A stretch of 64,000 bases of DNA from Turneriella sp. (GCA_019186965.1 JABARV010000010.1:248001-312000); one strand, 5' to 3'. Counted from the first letter of the stretch, positions 19,909 to 29,843 are shown. Translations and numbers: made by a program. Notes: generated from the letters alone by a model not told the origin.

Positions 19909-21588
19909 CTACTCATCTGTAACACAACCTTCGGCGGCGCTTTTCACTTGTTTAGCATACTTAAACAAAACCCCCGAGCTAACTTTGAGCTTTGGCGGTG
20001 GTAATTTTTTTCGGCGTTCTTCGATGACCGCATCGTCGACTTTGAGCGTGATGGTGTTTTTCTCGGCGTCGAGTTCAATAATGTCGTTGTCTTCAACAAG
20101 CGCGATGACGCCGCCTTCATACGCTTCGGGGGTAATGTGCCCCACCACAAAACCGTGTGTGCCGCCGCTAAAGCGGCCATCGGTGATGAGCGCTACGCTA
20201 TTGCCCAACCCTGCGCCAATGAGTGCAGAGGTGGGTTTGAGCATCTCTGGCATGCCAGGCGCGCCTTTCGGCCCTTCGTTTTTAATAACCACCACGTCGC
20301 CTGCTTTAATGCGACCCGAGCCGATGCCTCGGATGAGGTCGTGCTCGCCGTCGAAAACGCGCGCGGGGCCGGTGAAGCGTACACCTTCGTGGCCGGTAAT
20401 TTTTGCCACGCTGCCGCCTTTAGCCAAGTTGCCGTATAAAATTTGCAAGTGGCCGGTCGCCTTGAGCGGTTTTTCAACGGGATAAATGATGTCTTGCTGG
20501 GTGAAATCAATTTCAGCGACATCCTTCAAATTTTCAGCAATCGTCTTTCCTGTGACGGTGAGGCAATCGCCGTGGAGCATGCCGCGGTTCAAAAGATATT
20601 TCATCACCGCTGGGATTCCCCCTTTCTCGTGCAGGTCTTGCATCATGTATTTACCGCTCGGTTTGAAATCGGCCAAAAGCGGCGTTTTGTCGCTGATGCG
20701 TTGGAAGTCATCCTGTGTTACGGAAACGCCCACGCTCTTTGCCATCGCAATGATGTGAATCACCGCGTTTGTCGAGCCGCCGATGACCATGATAAGCGTG
20801 ATTGCGTTTTCAAACGCTTTTTTCGTCATGATGTCGCGCGGCAGAATATTTTTTTCGAGAATGTTTTTTACAGCGGCACCGATGTCCTTGCACTCTTTGA
20901 TTTTCTCGGGACTCAGCGCAGGGTTGCTCGAGCTATAGGGCAAACTCATGCCGAGGCACTCAATCGCCGCCGCCATGGTGTTTGCAGTGTACATGCCGCC
21001 GCAAGCGCCTGCGCCCGGGCAACTGTGGCATACAATTTCGTGGAATTCTTCGTCGCTAATTTTACCCGCTATTTTTTCTCCCAGTGCTTCAAACGACGAA
21101 ACAATGTTGAGGTCTCTTCCTTTATATTTACCTGGTGCAATCGTGCCACCGTAGAGCATAATCGCAGGGCGGTTAAGGCGCCCCATGGCGATGAGCGAAC
21201 CCGGCATATTTTTATCGCACCCAGGGATTGCGACAAGTGCATCGTAGTATTGCGCACCGCAGACGGTTTCAATCGAGTCGGCGATCACGTCGCGGCTCAC
21301 CAACGAATACCGCATACCGTCGGTGCCGTTCGCCATGCCGTCGCTTACCCCAATAGTGTGGAAAACCAAACCCACCATTCCGTTTTCCCACACCGACTTT
21401 TTTGCCTCAGCAGCGAGGCCGTTGAGGTGCATGTTGCACGTATTGCCGTCGTATCCCATGCTCACAATGCCGACTTGCGCTTTACTGAAATCTTCGTCTT
21501 TGAAGCCAATGCCATAGAACATGGCTTGCGATGCGGGTTGTGAAGGGTCTTGGGTGAGAGTTTTACTATACCGATTGAGTTCTGCCAT
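19909..21588 (-). CDS. ilvD: Dihydroxy-acid dehydratase
   Basis: 559 aa, normal length. It dehydrates 2,3-dihydroxy-3-methylvalerate and -isovalerate in Ile/Val synthesis. The Fe-S ligands are seen as Cys in [19 protein letters not shown] and [17 protein letters not shown], and the C-terminal catalytic region as [20 protein letters not shown]. The strong antisense frame on the plus strand is a shadow. No other ilv gene is adjacent. It converges with the gene ending at 19863 with 45 bp between. Confidence 0.97.
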   Translation of the reverse strand: MAELNRYSKTLTQDPSQPASQAMFYGIGFKDEDFSKAQVGIVSMGYDGNTCNMHLNGLAAEAKKSVWENGMVGLVFHTIGVSDGMANGTDGMRYSLVSRDVIADSIETVCGAQYYDALVAIPGCDKNMPGSLIAMGRLNRPAIMLYGGTIAPGKYKGRDLNIVSSFEALGEKIAGKISDEEFHEIVCHSCPGAGACGGMYTANTMAAAIECLGMSLPYSSSNPALSPEKIKECKDIGAAVKNILEKNILPRDIMTKKAFENAITLIMVIGGSTNAVIHIIAMAKSVGVSVTQDDFQRISDKTPLLADFKPSGKYMMQDLHEKGGIPAVMKYLLNRGMLHGDCLTVTGKTIAENLKDVAEIDFTQQDIIYPVEKPLKATGHLQILYGNLAKGGSVAKITGHEGVRFTGPARVFDGEHDLIRGIGSGRIKAGDVVVIKNEGPKGAPGMPEMLKPTSALIGAGLGNSVALITDGRFSGGTHGFVVGHITPEAYEGGVIALVEDNDIIELDAEKNTITLKVDDAVIEERRKKLPPPKLKVSSGVLFKYAKQVKSAAEGCVTDE

Positions 21589-21655
21589 TACATAAATGGC
21601 TTCAAGCGATTAAACTCAGCGCGTCAAGGCTTATCATAAAGCAAAGTCACAAAAC

Positions 21656-21673
21656 GGTGTAAAGGTTTACACC
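21656..21673. promoter_or_regulatory. Perfect 18-bp palindrome, likely operator
   Basis: GGTGTAAAGGTTTACACC is two 8-bp half-sites around GG. The flanks AAAAC and AGTTT almost extend the symmetry. It lies between the divergent ilvD and hydrolase genes, 25 bp before the hydrolase ATG, where a dimeric repressor could block transcription. The regulator is unknown; no regulator gene is adjacent. Confidence 0.5.
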
Positions 21674-21698
21674 AGTTTATGAAATTTAATTGTTGTTT

Positions 21699-22685
21699 AT
21701 GGGCCTGAAAAAAAAGATTCTTTACGGATTTCTTGTTTTAATAATCGGTTATATTGCCGCTATTTTCTTTAAGCCTACCCCAACTTATACATCCCCCCCC
21801 ATAAAATTGGCGGCTAACTTTGAAGCGTTTTACCAAGACCAATTACAGCAAAGTAAAAAGTTGGGTGCCCGATTAAATAATGAAGAAAGATTGCTGCGCG
21901 TTCGCAATGGAAAAACTCCTTATGCGATTTTGTACATCCACGGTTTTGGCGCTAGTCGCGGCGAAGGTGAATACTCGATGGATCGCCTTGCACAAAAATG
22001 GGGAGCCAACACATACTACATACGTTTGCCCGGGCATGGTACTAATATAGAAGACCATGTAGCAAAAGGATATTCTGAGTATTTAGCGTATTGCGAAAAA
22101 GCATTAGCGCACATGAAGTTTTTGGGTGAAAAAACTGTAGTAGTGGGAACCAGTATGGGTGGATTACTTGCAACGTGGCTGGCAGCCAGCCACCCTAATC
22201 AGGTTGATGCTTTAATTCTGGCATCACCGTTTTACGATTTTAGCGATCCGACTGCTCGTATCTTAGAGCTCCCTGGGGGTGTCTCATTGGGTGAGTTAGT
22301 TGTCGGTAAATTACGCGCAAAGCCCGAAGAGCGCGACAAAAATGATGTGGATGGTCTTGCTGGTTATTGGTACCGGCCGCAATATACGAAGGCTTTAAAA
22401 AATTTAAACGATTTACGCCATTTTGCTGCAAACGATGAAACGTACGCTAAAGTAAAACAGCCCGTACTCATGTTGGTCTACTATAAAGATGAAAAAAACA
22501 AAGACCAGGTTGCATCGATAAAGGCAATGCGGCATGCATTCTCAGTTTTTGCAACTCCTAAAAACCAAAAGCATTTTGTAGAGATCCAAAACGGTAGCCA
22601 CGTTTTGTTTAGCAAGTGGGTAAAAACGGATAAAGAAACAGTTGATCGTGAATTATATAAATTTGCGAAATCTTTGCCGTTTTAA
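21699..22685 (+). CDS. Membrane-anchored alpha/beta hydrolase
   Basis: 328 aa from the ATG at 21699 (a TTG three codons earlier is possible). An N-terminal helix (ILYGFLVLIIGYIAAIFF) anchors it or acts as signal. The hydrolase fold shows YIHGFGASRGEGEYSMDRLA for the oxyanion hole, VVVGTSMGGLLATWLAA with the nucleophile Ser, and a late His in QNGSHVLFSKW. It resembles monoacylglycerol lipase/carboxylesterase types. The palindrome at 21656-21673 sits just upstream, so the gene may be repressed by an unknown regulator. Confidence 0.8.
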   Translation: MGLKKKILYGFLVLIIGYIAAIFFKPTPTYTSPPIKLAANFEAFYQDQLQQSKKLGARLNNEERLLRVRNGKTPYAILYIHGFGASRGEGEYSMDRLAQKWGANTYYIRLPGHGTNIEDHVAKGYSEYLAYCEKALAHMKFLGEKTVVVGTSMGGLLATWLAASHPNQVDALILASPFYDFSDPTARILELPGGVSLGELVVGKLRAKPEERDKNDVDGLAGYWYRPQYTKALKNLNDLRHFAANDETYAKVKQPVLMLVYYKDEKNKDQVASIKAMRHAFSVFATPKNQKHFVEIQNGSHVLFSKWVKTDKETVDRELYKFAKSLPF

Positions 22686-22709
22686 AAAATATTTAGACTT
22701 ATACGCAAA

Positions 22710-24275
22710 CTACTTAACCTGTAGCTTTGCGAATGAATCTAAAAGTTGATCGACTTCACTCTTGAGACCTGTTGCGGTGTTGTGGAGCGTCTCCGATACT
22801 GTAGTAAATTTTTTTCCCATATCAGCAAGCGCACGTATATCGTTTTGGATTGTTTTTAATTTCATTTTGATATCTTCGGTTTCAACCCTAATTTCTTTCG
22901 AAAAAAGTGAACTTTGGTCAATATCGGGTATTGTTGTAACAAACAAGTGGCTTGCTTCGTCGGTTGTTTTTGCGGAGACACTAATATAATCTGCAATTTC
23001 TCGCGCTGTATTTCGGCTATATTCTGCGAGTTTACCCACCTCTGTAGCGACCACAGCAAATCCGCGCCCTTGTTCGCCTGCTCGTGCCGCTTCAATGGTT
23101 GCGTTTAGGGACAAAAGGTTTGTTTGTGCGGCAATCTCTTCTATTGCAGAAACTTTTTCAATAATTATCTTTAACGTTGAAATAGCAGAGTGGACAGCTT
23201 CTTCTGTACTATGCATTTGTTCTTTAGTGTGGTTTAGTTTTTCTTCGTTGAGGCGTGCATTTTGTAATCCTTTTTCTAATGCAGTGTCAATTTGTGTAAT
23301 TGTTTTGTCCGCAATCGTTAAACCATGCATCTGCTTTTCAGCATCACCGCTGAGTTCCTGTGCTGTTTGCGTCATGAAAGTTCCATTTTCAGCAACTTTC
23401 ATCGCCAATAGCTGTGAGTTTTTTACCAACTGGCTAATTTGTCGCGTAAAACGATTAAATGTAAGTCCAACTTCACCAAATTCGTCTCGGCTATCAAGCA
23501 TTAGTTGTTCAACAAGATTACCACCCTTGCCAGTAATTTTAATCAATTTCTCCTTTAATTCGTGTAGAGGCTTTATGAGCTGTTTTTGTGAAATAAGTAT
23601 ATTCGTAACCGCAATCGTTAATGCCATGATTGATGCGATTGTTTCGCGTAACGCCGTAAAACCTACCTGCTGTTCTCTTAATGAGAAGGAGACTAGAAAC
23701 AAGAAGACAATAACCCCAATAAATGTCGTTAAATATATCATAACGAATTTTTGCCTAAGCGAGAAAAAAGGAATTTGGGGAACCATGGGGATCTCTCGAC
23801 CCAAGTGTTCTGCAATATTCATAAGTAGAATAAGAACAGGCATTGCAAAAAGAATAATAAGAGGCAATCCAAGGAGCCAAGCGACAATATATTCTGTTGT
23901 ATTGATAAATTCAAAACCAACAAGGTGTGCATTTGGACCAATTGCACAATAAATAGGCAAAATAAAGAAAAAATCTCTTGGCAAAGCTTTTAAAGCTTTG
24001 TTTGCCCTCACAAGGCTTGCTTGGCTTTTGTCTTTTTCAAGATAATTACGGATTGCTTTGAGACGAAAACGGGTCAATAATATTACTGACGTAATTGTAA
24101 ACATGACAAAAAAGGGCGCTAACGGCGCACCGGCCACCAAGGCAAATTCTTCAGCGGTTTTTGTAATTCCTGCAATTAAAAGCGAACTAACCCAAAAGCT
24201 GGGAGGTATAAGGTAACCGATAAGCGTTATAATATAGACACGACGGTATATTTTTTTATTGTTTGTATCGTTCAT
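22710..24275 (-). CDS. Methyl-accepting chemotaxis protein with polytopic membrane domain
   Basis: 521 aa. About six helices occupy residues 10-245, then a HAMP-like linker ([20 protein letters not shown]) and the signalling domain with the hairpin tip [38 protein letters not shown]. The lack of a large periplasmic ligand domain suggests it senses membrane or intracellular cues. It would signal through CheA/CheW to the flagella. No other che gene is near. Confidence 0.9.
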   Translation of the reverse strand: MNDTNNKKIYRRVYIITLIGYLIPPSFWVSSLLIAGITKTAEEFALVAGAPLAPFFVMFTITSVILLTRFRLKAIRNYLEKDKSQASLVRANKALKALPRDFFFILPIYCAIGPNAHLVGFEFINTTEYIVAWLLGLPLIILFAMPVLILLMNIAEHLGREIPMVPQIPFFSLRQKFVMIYLTTFIGVIVFLFLVSFSLREQQVGFTALRETIASIMALTIAVTNILISQKQLIKPLHELKEKLIKITGKGGNLVEQLMLDSRDEFGEVGLTFNRFTRQISQLVKNSQLLAMKVAENGTFMTQTAQELSGDAEKQMHGLTIADKTITQIDTALEKGLQNARLNEEKLNHTKEQMHSTEEAVHSAISTLKIIIEKVSAIEEIAAQTNLLSLNATIEAARAGEQGRGFAVVATEVGKLAEYSRNTAREIADYISVSAKTTDEASHLFVTTIPDIDQSSLFSKEIRVETEDIKMKLKTIQNDIRALADMGKKFTTVSETLHNTATGLKSEVDQLLDSFAKLQVK

Positions 24276-24376
24276 AGAACCACTACTTATTGTCGGCGTT
24301 TCATTGTCTTTAGAATAATATTTTAGTATTTATTTTTATTCTTGAAAGGCACGCTGTATCTTTTGCTTCGGATAAG

Positions 24377-25528
24377 ATGCACATCTTTGAACTTTGGCAC
24401 GGCGAATGGGGATTAACACGCGATGCAGAATTTAGGAGCGATCCCTGGTTTATTGTTTCGGGAAAAGAGGTTATCGAGTCGGGTTTTGGGAAGCCGCCAA
24501 AGGATTTTTTTAAAAAAAAACTTCCTCCAGGAGTTATTGTGCCGGGCTTTGTCAATGCACATAGCCATATAGAGCTTTCGTGTATCGCAGGAAAAGTACC
24601 CCAAGGTAGCCATTTAACGCGTATGGGAGAAATTATCCAAGCCGAACGCGGTACGCTCACCAGCCAACAAATTCGGCAAAAGGCGGTTGACGCAATCCGT
24701 TTTGCAGAAGACTTTGGGACATTTTTTTTCTGCGATATTTCAAACAGTACAGATTTCATCCGTTTCTTACGCGACTTGCCGTTGTTTAATGGAAACCGCT
24801 ATCTGGAGCTATTAGGATTTTCCTCGCCAAGTGACGCTGAACGTATAGACCGTGCAAAAGAATTACTCGATATCGACGCGACGTTTTATCCAACAGTGCA
24901 TTCGATTTATGGATCGTCTCCACGGCAAATGCGTTTCGTGCGTGAAAAAGCTCGGCACACTTCTCTTTCTATCCATATTCTAGAAAGCCCTGCAGAAATT
25001 GAATTCCAAAACGACGAAGGCCCCATCGTCGATTTTTTACAGAAAATTGGGCAACACGTAAAACATGCCGAAATGCAAGGACAATCGACGATTGATTATC
25101 TTTATGCCATGGGAATGCTTTCGTTTAAAAAACTCCTCATGGTTCATCTTTCTGCAGCGCGTATAGAAGACATTGATAAATTAAACGATTACGTACCCCA
25201 TGCAGCGTGGGTGCTGTGCCATCGCTCGAATTTACACTTAGGAATTGAAAGGACAAATTGGGAATCGCTAAAAAATTCTTCGCTCAAAATGCTTATCGGA
25301 ACGGATTCGTTAGCGACAAATTCGGATTTATCTATTCTGCACGAAATGAAATCGCTTTTAGAAATAGATAAATTTTCTGAACGCGAACTTCTTCGGGCGG
25401 CAACGTGGGATGCATACGAATATTTAGAAATTCGCGAAAACGCAATCCCGTATTTTTTATTTGTTGGTGCTAAGCCCAATATTCTGTCGATGGGCGCCGC
25501 GAATAAAGTTAAAATGCTCGGCCTTTAA
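24377..25528 (+). CDS. Amidohydrolase, possibly aminofutalosine deaminase-like
   Basis: 383 aa, TIM-barrel amidohydrolase superfamily. GFVNAHSHIELSC holds the HxH metal ligands, a further His is in SIHILESPAE, and IGTDSLATNSDLSILHEM carries the metal Asp. The NAHSHIELS form and overall pattern resemble deaminases acting on purine-like substrates, including the futalosine-pathway enzymes, but the substrate is not proven and no other mqn gene is adjacent. Confidence 0.7.
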   Translation: MHIFELWHGEWGLTRDAEFRSDPWFIVSGKEVIESGFGKPPKDFFKKKLPPGVIVPGFVNAHSHIELSCIAGKVPQGSHLTRMGEIIQAERGTLTSQQIRQKAVDAIRFAEDFGTFFFCDISNSTDFIRFLRDLPLFNGNRYLELLGFSSPSDAERIDRAKELLDIDATFYPTVHSIYGSSPRQMRFVREKARHTSLSIHILESPAEIEFQNDEGPIVDFLQKIGQHVKHAEMQGQSTIDYLYAMGMLSFKKLLMVHLSAARIEDIDKLNDYVPHAAWVLCHRSNLHLGIERTNWESLKNSSLKMLIGTDSLATNSDLSILHEMKSLLEIDKFSERELLRAATWDAYEYLEIRENAIPYFLFVGAKPNILSMGAANKVKMLGL

Positions 25529-25570
25529 AAAAATTATAGTACGCCAATTGATAAAATTGAAGTTTAAATT

Positions 25571-26794
25571 TCACGCGGGGCTTGCAAAAAAGAGCATATA
25601 GAACATTTGTCCCAAACCGACCGCTGCACCTAAAACAGCGCCCAAGACAATGAGAATCCACTCGTCTTCTTGGAAAGCAGAGCGCAATAGAACCTCAAAG
25701 TCGGGGCCGGGTAAATCTTTCATGCGGTTATAGATTGTTGTTTTAACATTCATCGAGCGGCTAATAAGTTTTTCCATCGTTTGCGAAGCATCTGAAAGCT
25801 TTGCTCCCATTTCGGCTGCAAGTTCTTTGCGTTTTTCGTCGCTTGCTTTTTCAAATGCGGCAATACTTTCGCCAGCGCAACCAACTTTGTGTAAGGTATC
25901 TACAATGTCGTCTTGTATTGTATCTACAACAACGCGGCTAATGCGGCGGTAGAGTACTTCTTCAAGAATGTTTTTGCCGTTAAGGACGTGCTCTGCAAAC
26001 ATCGCCGAAAACTTTTCAGAAACTTCAATTTGGCGGCGATGGAAAAGCCCTTGGTACTTAATAAAAAGATAACGCTTCTCGACCATGGGGCGAAAGATCA
26101 TGATGAGTGCGAGCCAATTTGTTGCATAACCTACAATGGCGCCCTGCACGGGAAGTGTCCACATTCCTGGATAAAGCCACCAGATAAGCATTTGGAGTAA
26201 TCCGAAAAGTGCTCCAAAAATCCATCCTGATGCAGCGATAAATTTAAATTCTTTGCGCCCAATTTCTTGGAAAAGGTCGACAAGCAGTTGCGTATTACCT
26301 CCGGTTAAATTACGCAGCACCATATTTTTGAAACTAAAAACTTTGCTTGCATCTTCTTGTAGGTGGCTTGTAATTTGTATAAGTTTGGCTTCTGATTTTT
26401 TAGTTGCATTCTCGATAAGCGCTGTTTTATGCGGCACGACTTTACTTTGTAAATCTGCTGGTAAAAATTCTAAAATTTTGGTAGACATTAAAGGAATATT
26501 TTCATGGAGCAAAGGCTTATACGCTTCGGCGAGTTTATCCGAAGGGATTTTATCAAAAAACTCTTCTATTTTAAGAAGTTTTTCGCTCAAAATATTGACG
26601 ACTTTAAGAGCAAGCCCCGTCGCTTTACGCGGTACAATCCCTTGCCAACCAAACCAAGGAGGAATACCCCAAAATTTCATTGGATAAAACATCATCTTGA
26701 GAGCGACCACATTGGTTAACCAACCAATAAAGCCATACGTCACAGGCATAAAGAGGACGCCGATAAGCTCAGCATTTTGCCTAAACCATTCCAT
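25571..26794 (-). CDS. DUF445 family membrane protein
   Basis: 407 aa. N-terminal helix region GVLFMPVTYGFIGWLTNVVALKMMFYPMKFWG is repeated as GAIVGYATNWLALIMIFRPM near the middle, and ends with a C-terminal helix (ILIVLGAVLGAAVGLGQMFYMLFF). The doubled GxxTNxxAxxMxFxP motif is the mark of DUF445 (YheB/YjiN-like) proteins, whose role is unknown. A hairpin repeat element lies between its start and thrS. Confidence 0.82.
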   Translation of the reverse strand: MEWFRQNAELIGVLFMPVTYGFIGWLTNVVALKMMFYPMKFWGIPPWFGWQGIVPRKATGLALKVVNILSEKLLKIEEFFDKIPSDKLAEAYKPLLHENIPLMSTKILEFLPADLQSKVVPHKTALIENATKKSEAKLIQITSHLQEDASKVFSFKNMVLRNLTGGNTQLLVDLFQEIGRKEFKFIAASGWIFGALFGLLQMLIWWLYPGMWTLPVQGAIVGYATNWLALIMIFRPMVEKRYLFIKYQGLFHRRQIEVSEKFSAMFAEHVLNGKNILEEVLYRRISRVVVDTIQDDIVDTLHKVGCAGESIAAFEKASDEKRKELAAEMGAKLSDASQTMEKLISRSMNVKTTIYNRMKDLPGPDFEVLLRSAFQEDEWILIVLGAVLGAAVGLGQMFYMLFFASPA

Positions 26795-26853
26795 AGGAGA
26801 AAGTTAAAAAGCGGGATATGTGGAAAAGTTAATCTGTAAAAGAGGTTGTTTAG

Positions 26854-27064
26854 GTGGGTAGGCCGGAACTCGCGAAGCCAAGATAGAGAGCAAATTTTCC
26901 GCACATTTTGAATTGCGGTTCGTTCAAAAATACGAAATTTTGCACAAATTCGGGCGTCTTCGCCCCTCGCAGAGCAAATCAATAGTGATTTGCGGAGGAA
27001 TTTGTGCAAAATAGCGATTCAAAATGTGCGGAAAATTTGCCCCAGCGAGTTCCGGCCTACCCAC
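26854..27064 (+). repeat. Hairpin repeat element, copy 1
   Basis: Outer arms GTGGGTAGGCCGGAACTCGC (26854-26873) and its exact reverse complement (27045-27064). Inner arms 26890-26913 and 27017-27040 pair over 24 bp. Within them a conserved core holds small hairpins: TTCGT/ACGAA, GGGCG-TCTT-CGCCC, and GCAAATCA-ATAG-TGATTTGC, plus a stem TTTTGCACAAATTC with its complement. TTAG flanks both ends (26850-26853, 27065-27068), a possible target duplication. It fills most of the 325-bp gap between the divergent DUF445 and thrS genes. Copies 2 and 3 share the core. Confidence 0.9.
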
Positions 27065-27119
27065 TTAGGAGGCTTGCGATTTCACTTTATCGCCTGTTTC
27101 GACCCTTAGTTTTGCACAC

Positions 27120-29168
27120 ATGGCAAACGTGCGCATCCAAATCGACAATGAAGAGGGGGATTTCTCTCTCGACACCACGTTTGCAGAAGTGGTTGAAAAA
27201 CTTGCACCCAAAAAACGCAAAGCGGTATTGGGCGTCGAAGTCGACAAAAAAAGTTACGATTTATCGCGCCCCCTTTCAACCATAAAATCACCGAGCGCAG
27301 TCGAGGCCAAGGTACCGAGCGCAGTCGAGGCCAAGGTACCGAGCGCAGTCGAGGCCAAGGTACCGAGCGCAGTCGAGGTAAAGTTACTCACGTTTGACGA
27401 CGAAGCCGGCAAAGAAATCTTTTGGCATTCGAGCGCACACGCTTTGGCGCAGGCGCTCAAGAGGCTATACCCCAAAATCCAACTCGAAGATGGACCTGTC
27501 GTTAAAAACGGCCCCGGGTATTTTTTCTACGATGTTCTCCTCGACGAAAAAATTAACGAAGACGCGTTCGAAAAAATTGAAGCCGAAATACAAAAAGTCG
27601 TGCGCGAGAACCATCCCATCCACCGTAAGGTAATGGAACGCAAAGACGCGGTTCAAAAATTCAAAGCGATGGGTGAAGACTTAAAAGTCGGCATCATCGA
27701 GCGCCTGCCCGCCGACGCCGAAATTAGTATCTACGAGCAAGGCGAGTTCGCCGACCTTTGCCGTGGGCCGCACGTCCCTTCGACCGGCAAGCTCGGCGTC
27801 TTTAAGCTCACCACGGTTGCGGGCGCGTATATTGGCGGCAATGCCGAAAACCAAATGCTGCAACGTATTTACGCGGTGAGCTTTCCCGACAAGCAGATGC
27901 TCAAAGAGCATTTTAGACTTCTCGAAGAGGCAAAGAAACGCGACCACCGCCGCTTGGGGCAAGAGTTGGAACTTTTCACCACGAGCGAAGATATTGGGCC
28001 GGGGCTCATCCTCTGGCTGCCGCGCGGCAACATCATTAAAGAAGAACTCGAAACGTGGGCGAAAGACACCGAGGCGGCGCACGGGTACGAACGCGTGACG
28101 ACGCCCATCGTTACCAAAGAAAAACTTTTTTATACGAGCGAGCATTTGCCGCACTACACCGAAAGCATGTTCCCACCGATGCAGATGGATAACGAAAATT
28201 ATTACATCAAACCGATGAACTGCCCGTTCCACCATACTATTTTCGGACACCGCCCACGCAGCTACCGTGAGTTGCCGTTGCGCCTCGCCGAGTACGGCAC
28301 CTGCCACCGCTACGAAGATTCGGGCGCGCTCATGGGGCTCATGCGCGTGCGTGCCATGCAGATGAACGACGCGCACATCTACTCAACCGAAGAGCAGGCG
28401 GTCGAAGAATTCAAAGCGGTGATTCGCCTGCATGAGTATTATTACAAAATTTTAGACATTAAAGATTACCACATGGTGTTGTCGCTCAGAAACCCTGAAA
28501 GCAAAAAATACCACGGCGAAGACGCGATGTGGAAAAAAGCCGAAGCGCTTACACGGCAAGCGATGGAAGAATCGGGCGTCGAGTTCATCGTTGAAAACGA
28601 CGGCGCGGCGTTTTATGGCCCCAAGATGGATTTCCAAATTAAAAGCTCGATTGGCCGTGAGTTTACATCCTCCACCTGCCAACTCGATCTATTTATGCCG
28701 ATGAAATTCGATCTCAAATACGTCGACAAGGACGGCTCGCTCAAGCGGCCGGTGTGTATCCACCGCTCGCCGTTGGGGACGCACGAACGTTTTGTGGGTT
28801 TTCTCATCGAGCACTTTGCGGGTGCTTTCCCCACTTGGCTTTCCCCCGAGCAGGTGCGCATTCTCCCTGTGAACGAAGTGCACGAAGCGTATGCAAAAAA
28901 TTTGGCGGATGAGTTACGCAAAGAAAAAATACGCGTACATGTCGAGCTTCCCGAGGAAAGTTTGGGTAAGCGCATCCGCAGTGCGGAAAAAATGAAAGTG
29001 CCGTATATGCTCGTTGTGGGCGACAAAGAAGTTGAAGCGAATATCATCAACGCGCGCAATTATTTCACTGGCGCACAGAAAGAATTTTCGCAAGACGAAT
29101 TTTTGAAAATGATCCAAGAAGAAATCCGGCTAAAAAAAATTACTGCAATGGTGAAAAAACAGCAGTAA
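27120..29168 (+). CDS. thrS: Threonyl-tRNA synthetase with in-frame octapeptide repeats
   Basis: 682 aa, about 40 longer than E. coli ThrRS. Order: TGS domain (1-57), a repeat segment of PSAVEAKV three times plus PSAVEVKL (58-89), the editing domain (HSSAHALAQAL; LCRGPHVPSTG), the class II catalytic core (PMNCPFHHTIF, CHRYEDSGALMGLMRVRAMQMNDAHIY, motif 3 IHRSPLGTHERFVG) and the anticodon domain (VPYMLVVGDKEVE). Catalytic residues are intact, so it should be active. It charges tRNA-Thr. The repeat (24-bp DNA unit at 27291-27386) sits between TGS and the editing domain. Confidence 0.97.
   Translation: MANVRIQIDNEEGDFSLDTTFAEVVEKLAPKKRKAVLGVEVDKKSYDLSRPLSTIKSPSAVEAKVPSAVEAKVPSAVEAKVPSAVEVKLLTFDDEAGKEIFWHSSAHALAQALKRLYPKIQLEDGPVVKNGPGYFFYDVLLDEKINEDAFEKIEAEIQKVVRENHPIHRKVMERKDAVQKFKAMGEDLKVGIIERLPADAEISIYEQGEFADLCRGPHVPSTGKLGVFKLTTVAGAYIGGNAENQMLQRIYAVSFPDKQMLKEHFRLLEEAKKRDHRRLGQELELFTTSEDIGPGLILWLPRGNIIKEELETWAKDTEAAHGYERVTTPIVTKEKLFYTSEHLPHYTESMFPPMQMDNENYYIKPMNCPFHHTIFGHRPRSYRELPLRLAEYGTCHRYEDSGALMGLMRVRAMQMNDAHIYSTEEQAVEEFKAVIRLHEYYYKILDIKDYHMVLSLRNPESKKYHGEDAMWKKAEALTRQAMEESGVEFIVENDGAAFYGPKMDFQIKSSIGREFTSSTCQLDLFMPMKFDLKYVDKDGSLKRPVCIHRSPLGTHERFVGFLIEHFAGAFPTWLSPEQVRILPVNEVHEAYAKNLADELRKEKIRVHVELPEESLGKRIRSAEKMKVPYMLVVGDKEVEANIINARNYFTGAQKEFSQDEFLKMIQEEIRLKKITAMVKKQQ
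27291..27386 (+). repeat. Four 24-bp tandem repeats inside thrS
   Basis: Three exact copies of a unit that begins CCGAGCGCAGTCGAGG and ends CCAAGGTA (27291-27314, 27315-27338, 27339-27362) and a diverged fourth (27363-27386). Being a multiple of 3, they keep the frame and encode PSAVEAKV. The core GAGCGCAGTCGA is like a REP-type palindrome core common in several bacterial phyla (from memory). There are no spacers, so this is not CRISPR. Confidence 0.95.
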
Positions 29169-29197
29169 TCGTTTAGTAAACTCGTTAGTAGCCGAAA

Positions 29198-29794
29198 ATG
29201 AATAAAAAATTTACCGAAGAAGAATTACGCCATTACTACAAACTTTTGGACGAACCGCTAACTCCGTACGATTGCGGAAAGCTGTGCGCACCCCAAAACG
29301 GGGGAGAGCCTTTTTGTTGCATACTCGAAAATGCAGTACCGATGCTCTACCGTGAAGAGTTTAAATATCTATCGCACCGGACAAAACTCTGGAAGCGCTG
29401 GAGTTCCTCGCACCCACAAGATAAAAAACAAAAGAAAGATGAAGAAACGCCAATCCTCATTTTTTGCGAATGCAAAGGCATCGCCCACTGCGAGAGAGAA
29501 AATCGCTCTATCGCCTGCCGCACTTTTCCGCTCGAACCTTACTTCAACCCTAAAGGCGAATACGTTGGGCTTATTTTTATGCGCGAATTTACTGGCAAGT
29601 GCCCCCTTATAGGGCGTCTCAAAGATATTAAGCAATCGGTAGTCGATAAACATTACGAATTTTGGCGCCTCATTATGGAAAAAAAATCGGACGAATACGA
29701 TCTTTACAAATCGACTTCACGCGGATGGCGTATCTCTGCAACTAAACGTGGCATTGCACTACCGATTTTATACCCAAGTTGGTACAAAGGGTAA
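29198..29794 (+). CDS. Cys-rich YkgJ/zinc-cluster-like protein
   Basis: 198 aa. Nine Cys are concentrated in three clusters: YDCGKLCA, PFCCIL and CECKGIAHCERENRSIACRTFPLEP, with a later C in GKCPLIG. The CRxFPLxP ending of the cluster matches YkgJ-type (putative zinc- or iron-chelating) proteins. Function unknown. It lies 29 bp after thrS and 49 bp before uvrC, so it may be co-transcribed with them. Confidence 0.55.
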   Translation: MNKKFTEEELRHYYKLLDEPLTPYDCGKLCAPQNGGEPFCCILENAVPMLYREEFKYLSHRTKLWKRWSSSHPQDKKQKKDEETPILIFCECKGIAHCERENRSIACRTFPLEPYFNPKGEYVGLIFMREFTGKCPLIGRLKDIKQSVVDKHYEFWRLIMEKKSDEYDLYKSTSRGWRISATKRGIALPILYPSWYKG

Positions 29795-29843
29795 CACGAA
29801 ACAAAAAAAAACACTTTTTCCAAAGTTTGATTATTTTACGGGT

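Noticed and set aside
20443-21543. 366-codon frame opposite ilvD
   Set aside because: Antisense shadow of a well-conserved gene; no family resemblance, and codon pattern follows the complement.
23095-23952. 285-codon frame opposite the chemoreceptor gene
   Set aside because: Shadow; composition is rich in Cys, Ser and Ile from complement of helical codons, and no signal peptide or domain is recognised.
27291-27386. Tandem repeats in thrS considered as a CRISPR or integron array
   Set aside because: There are no spacers, the unit is 24 bp in frame and the protein reads through, so it is a coding tandem repeat.
27681-28376. 231-codon frame opposite thrS
   Set aside because: Shadow of the catalytic core of ThrRS.
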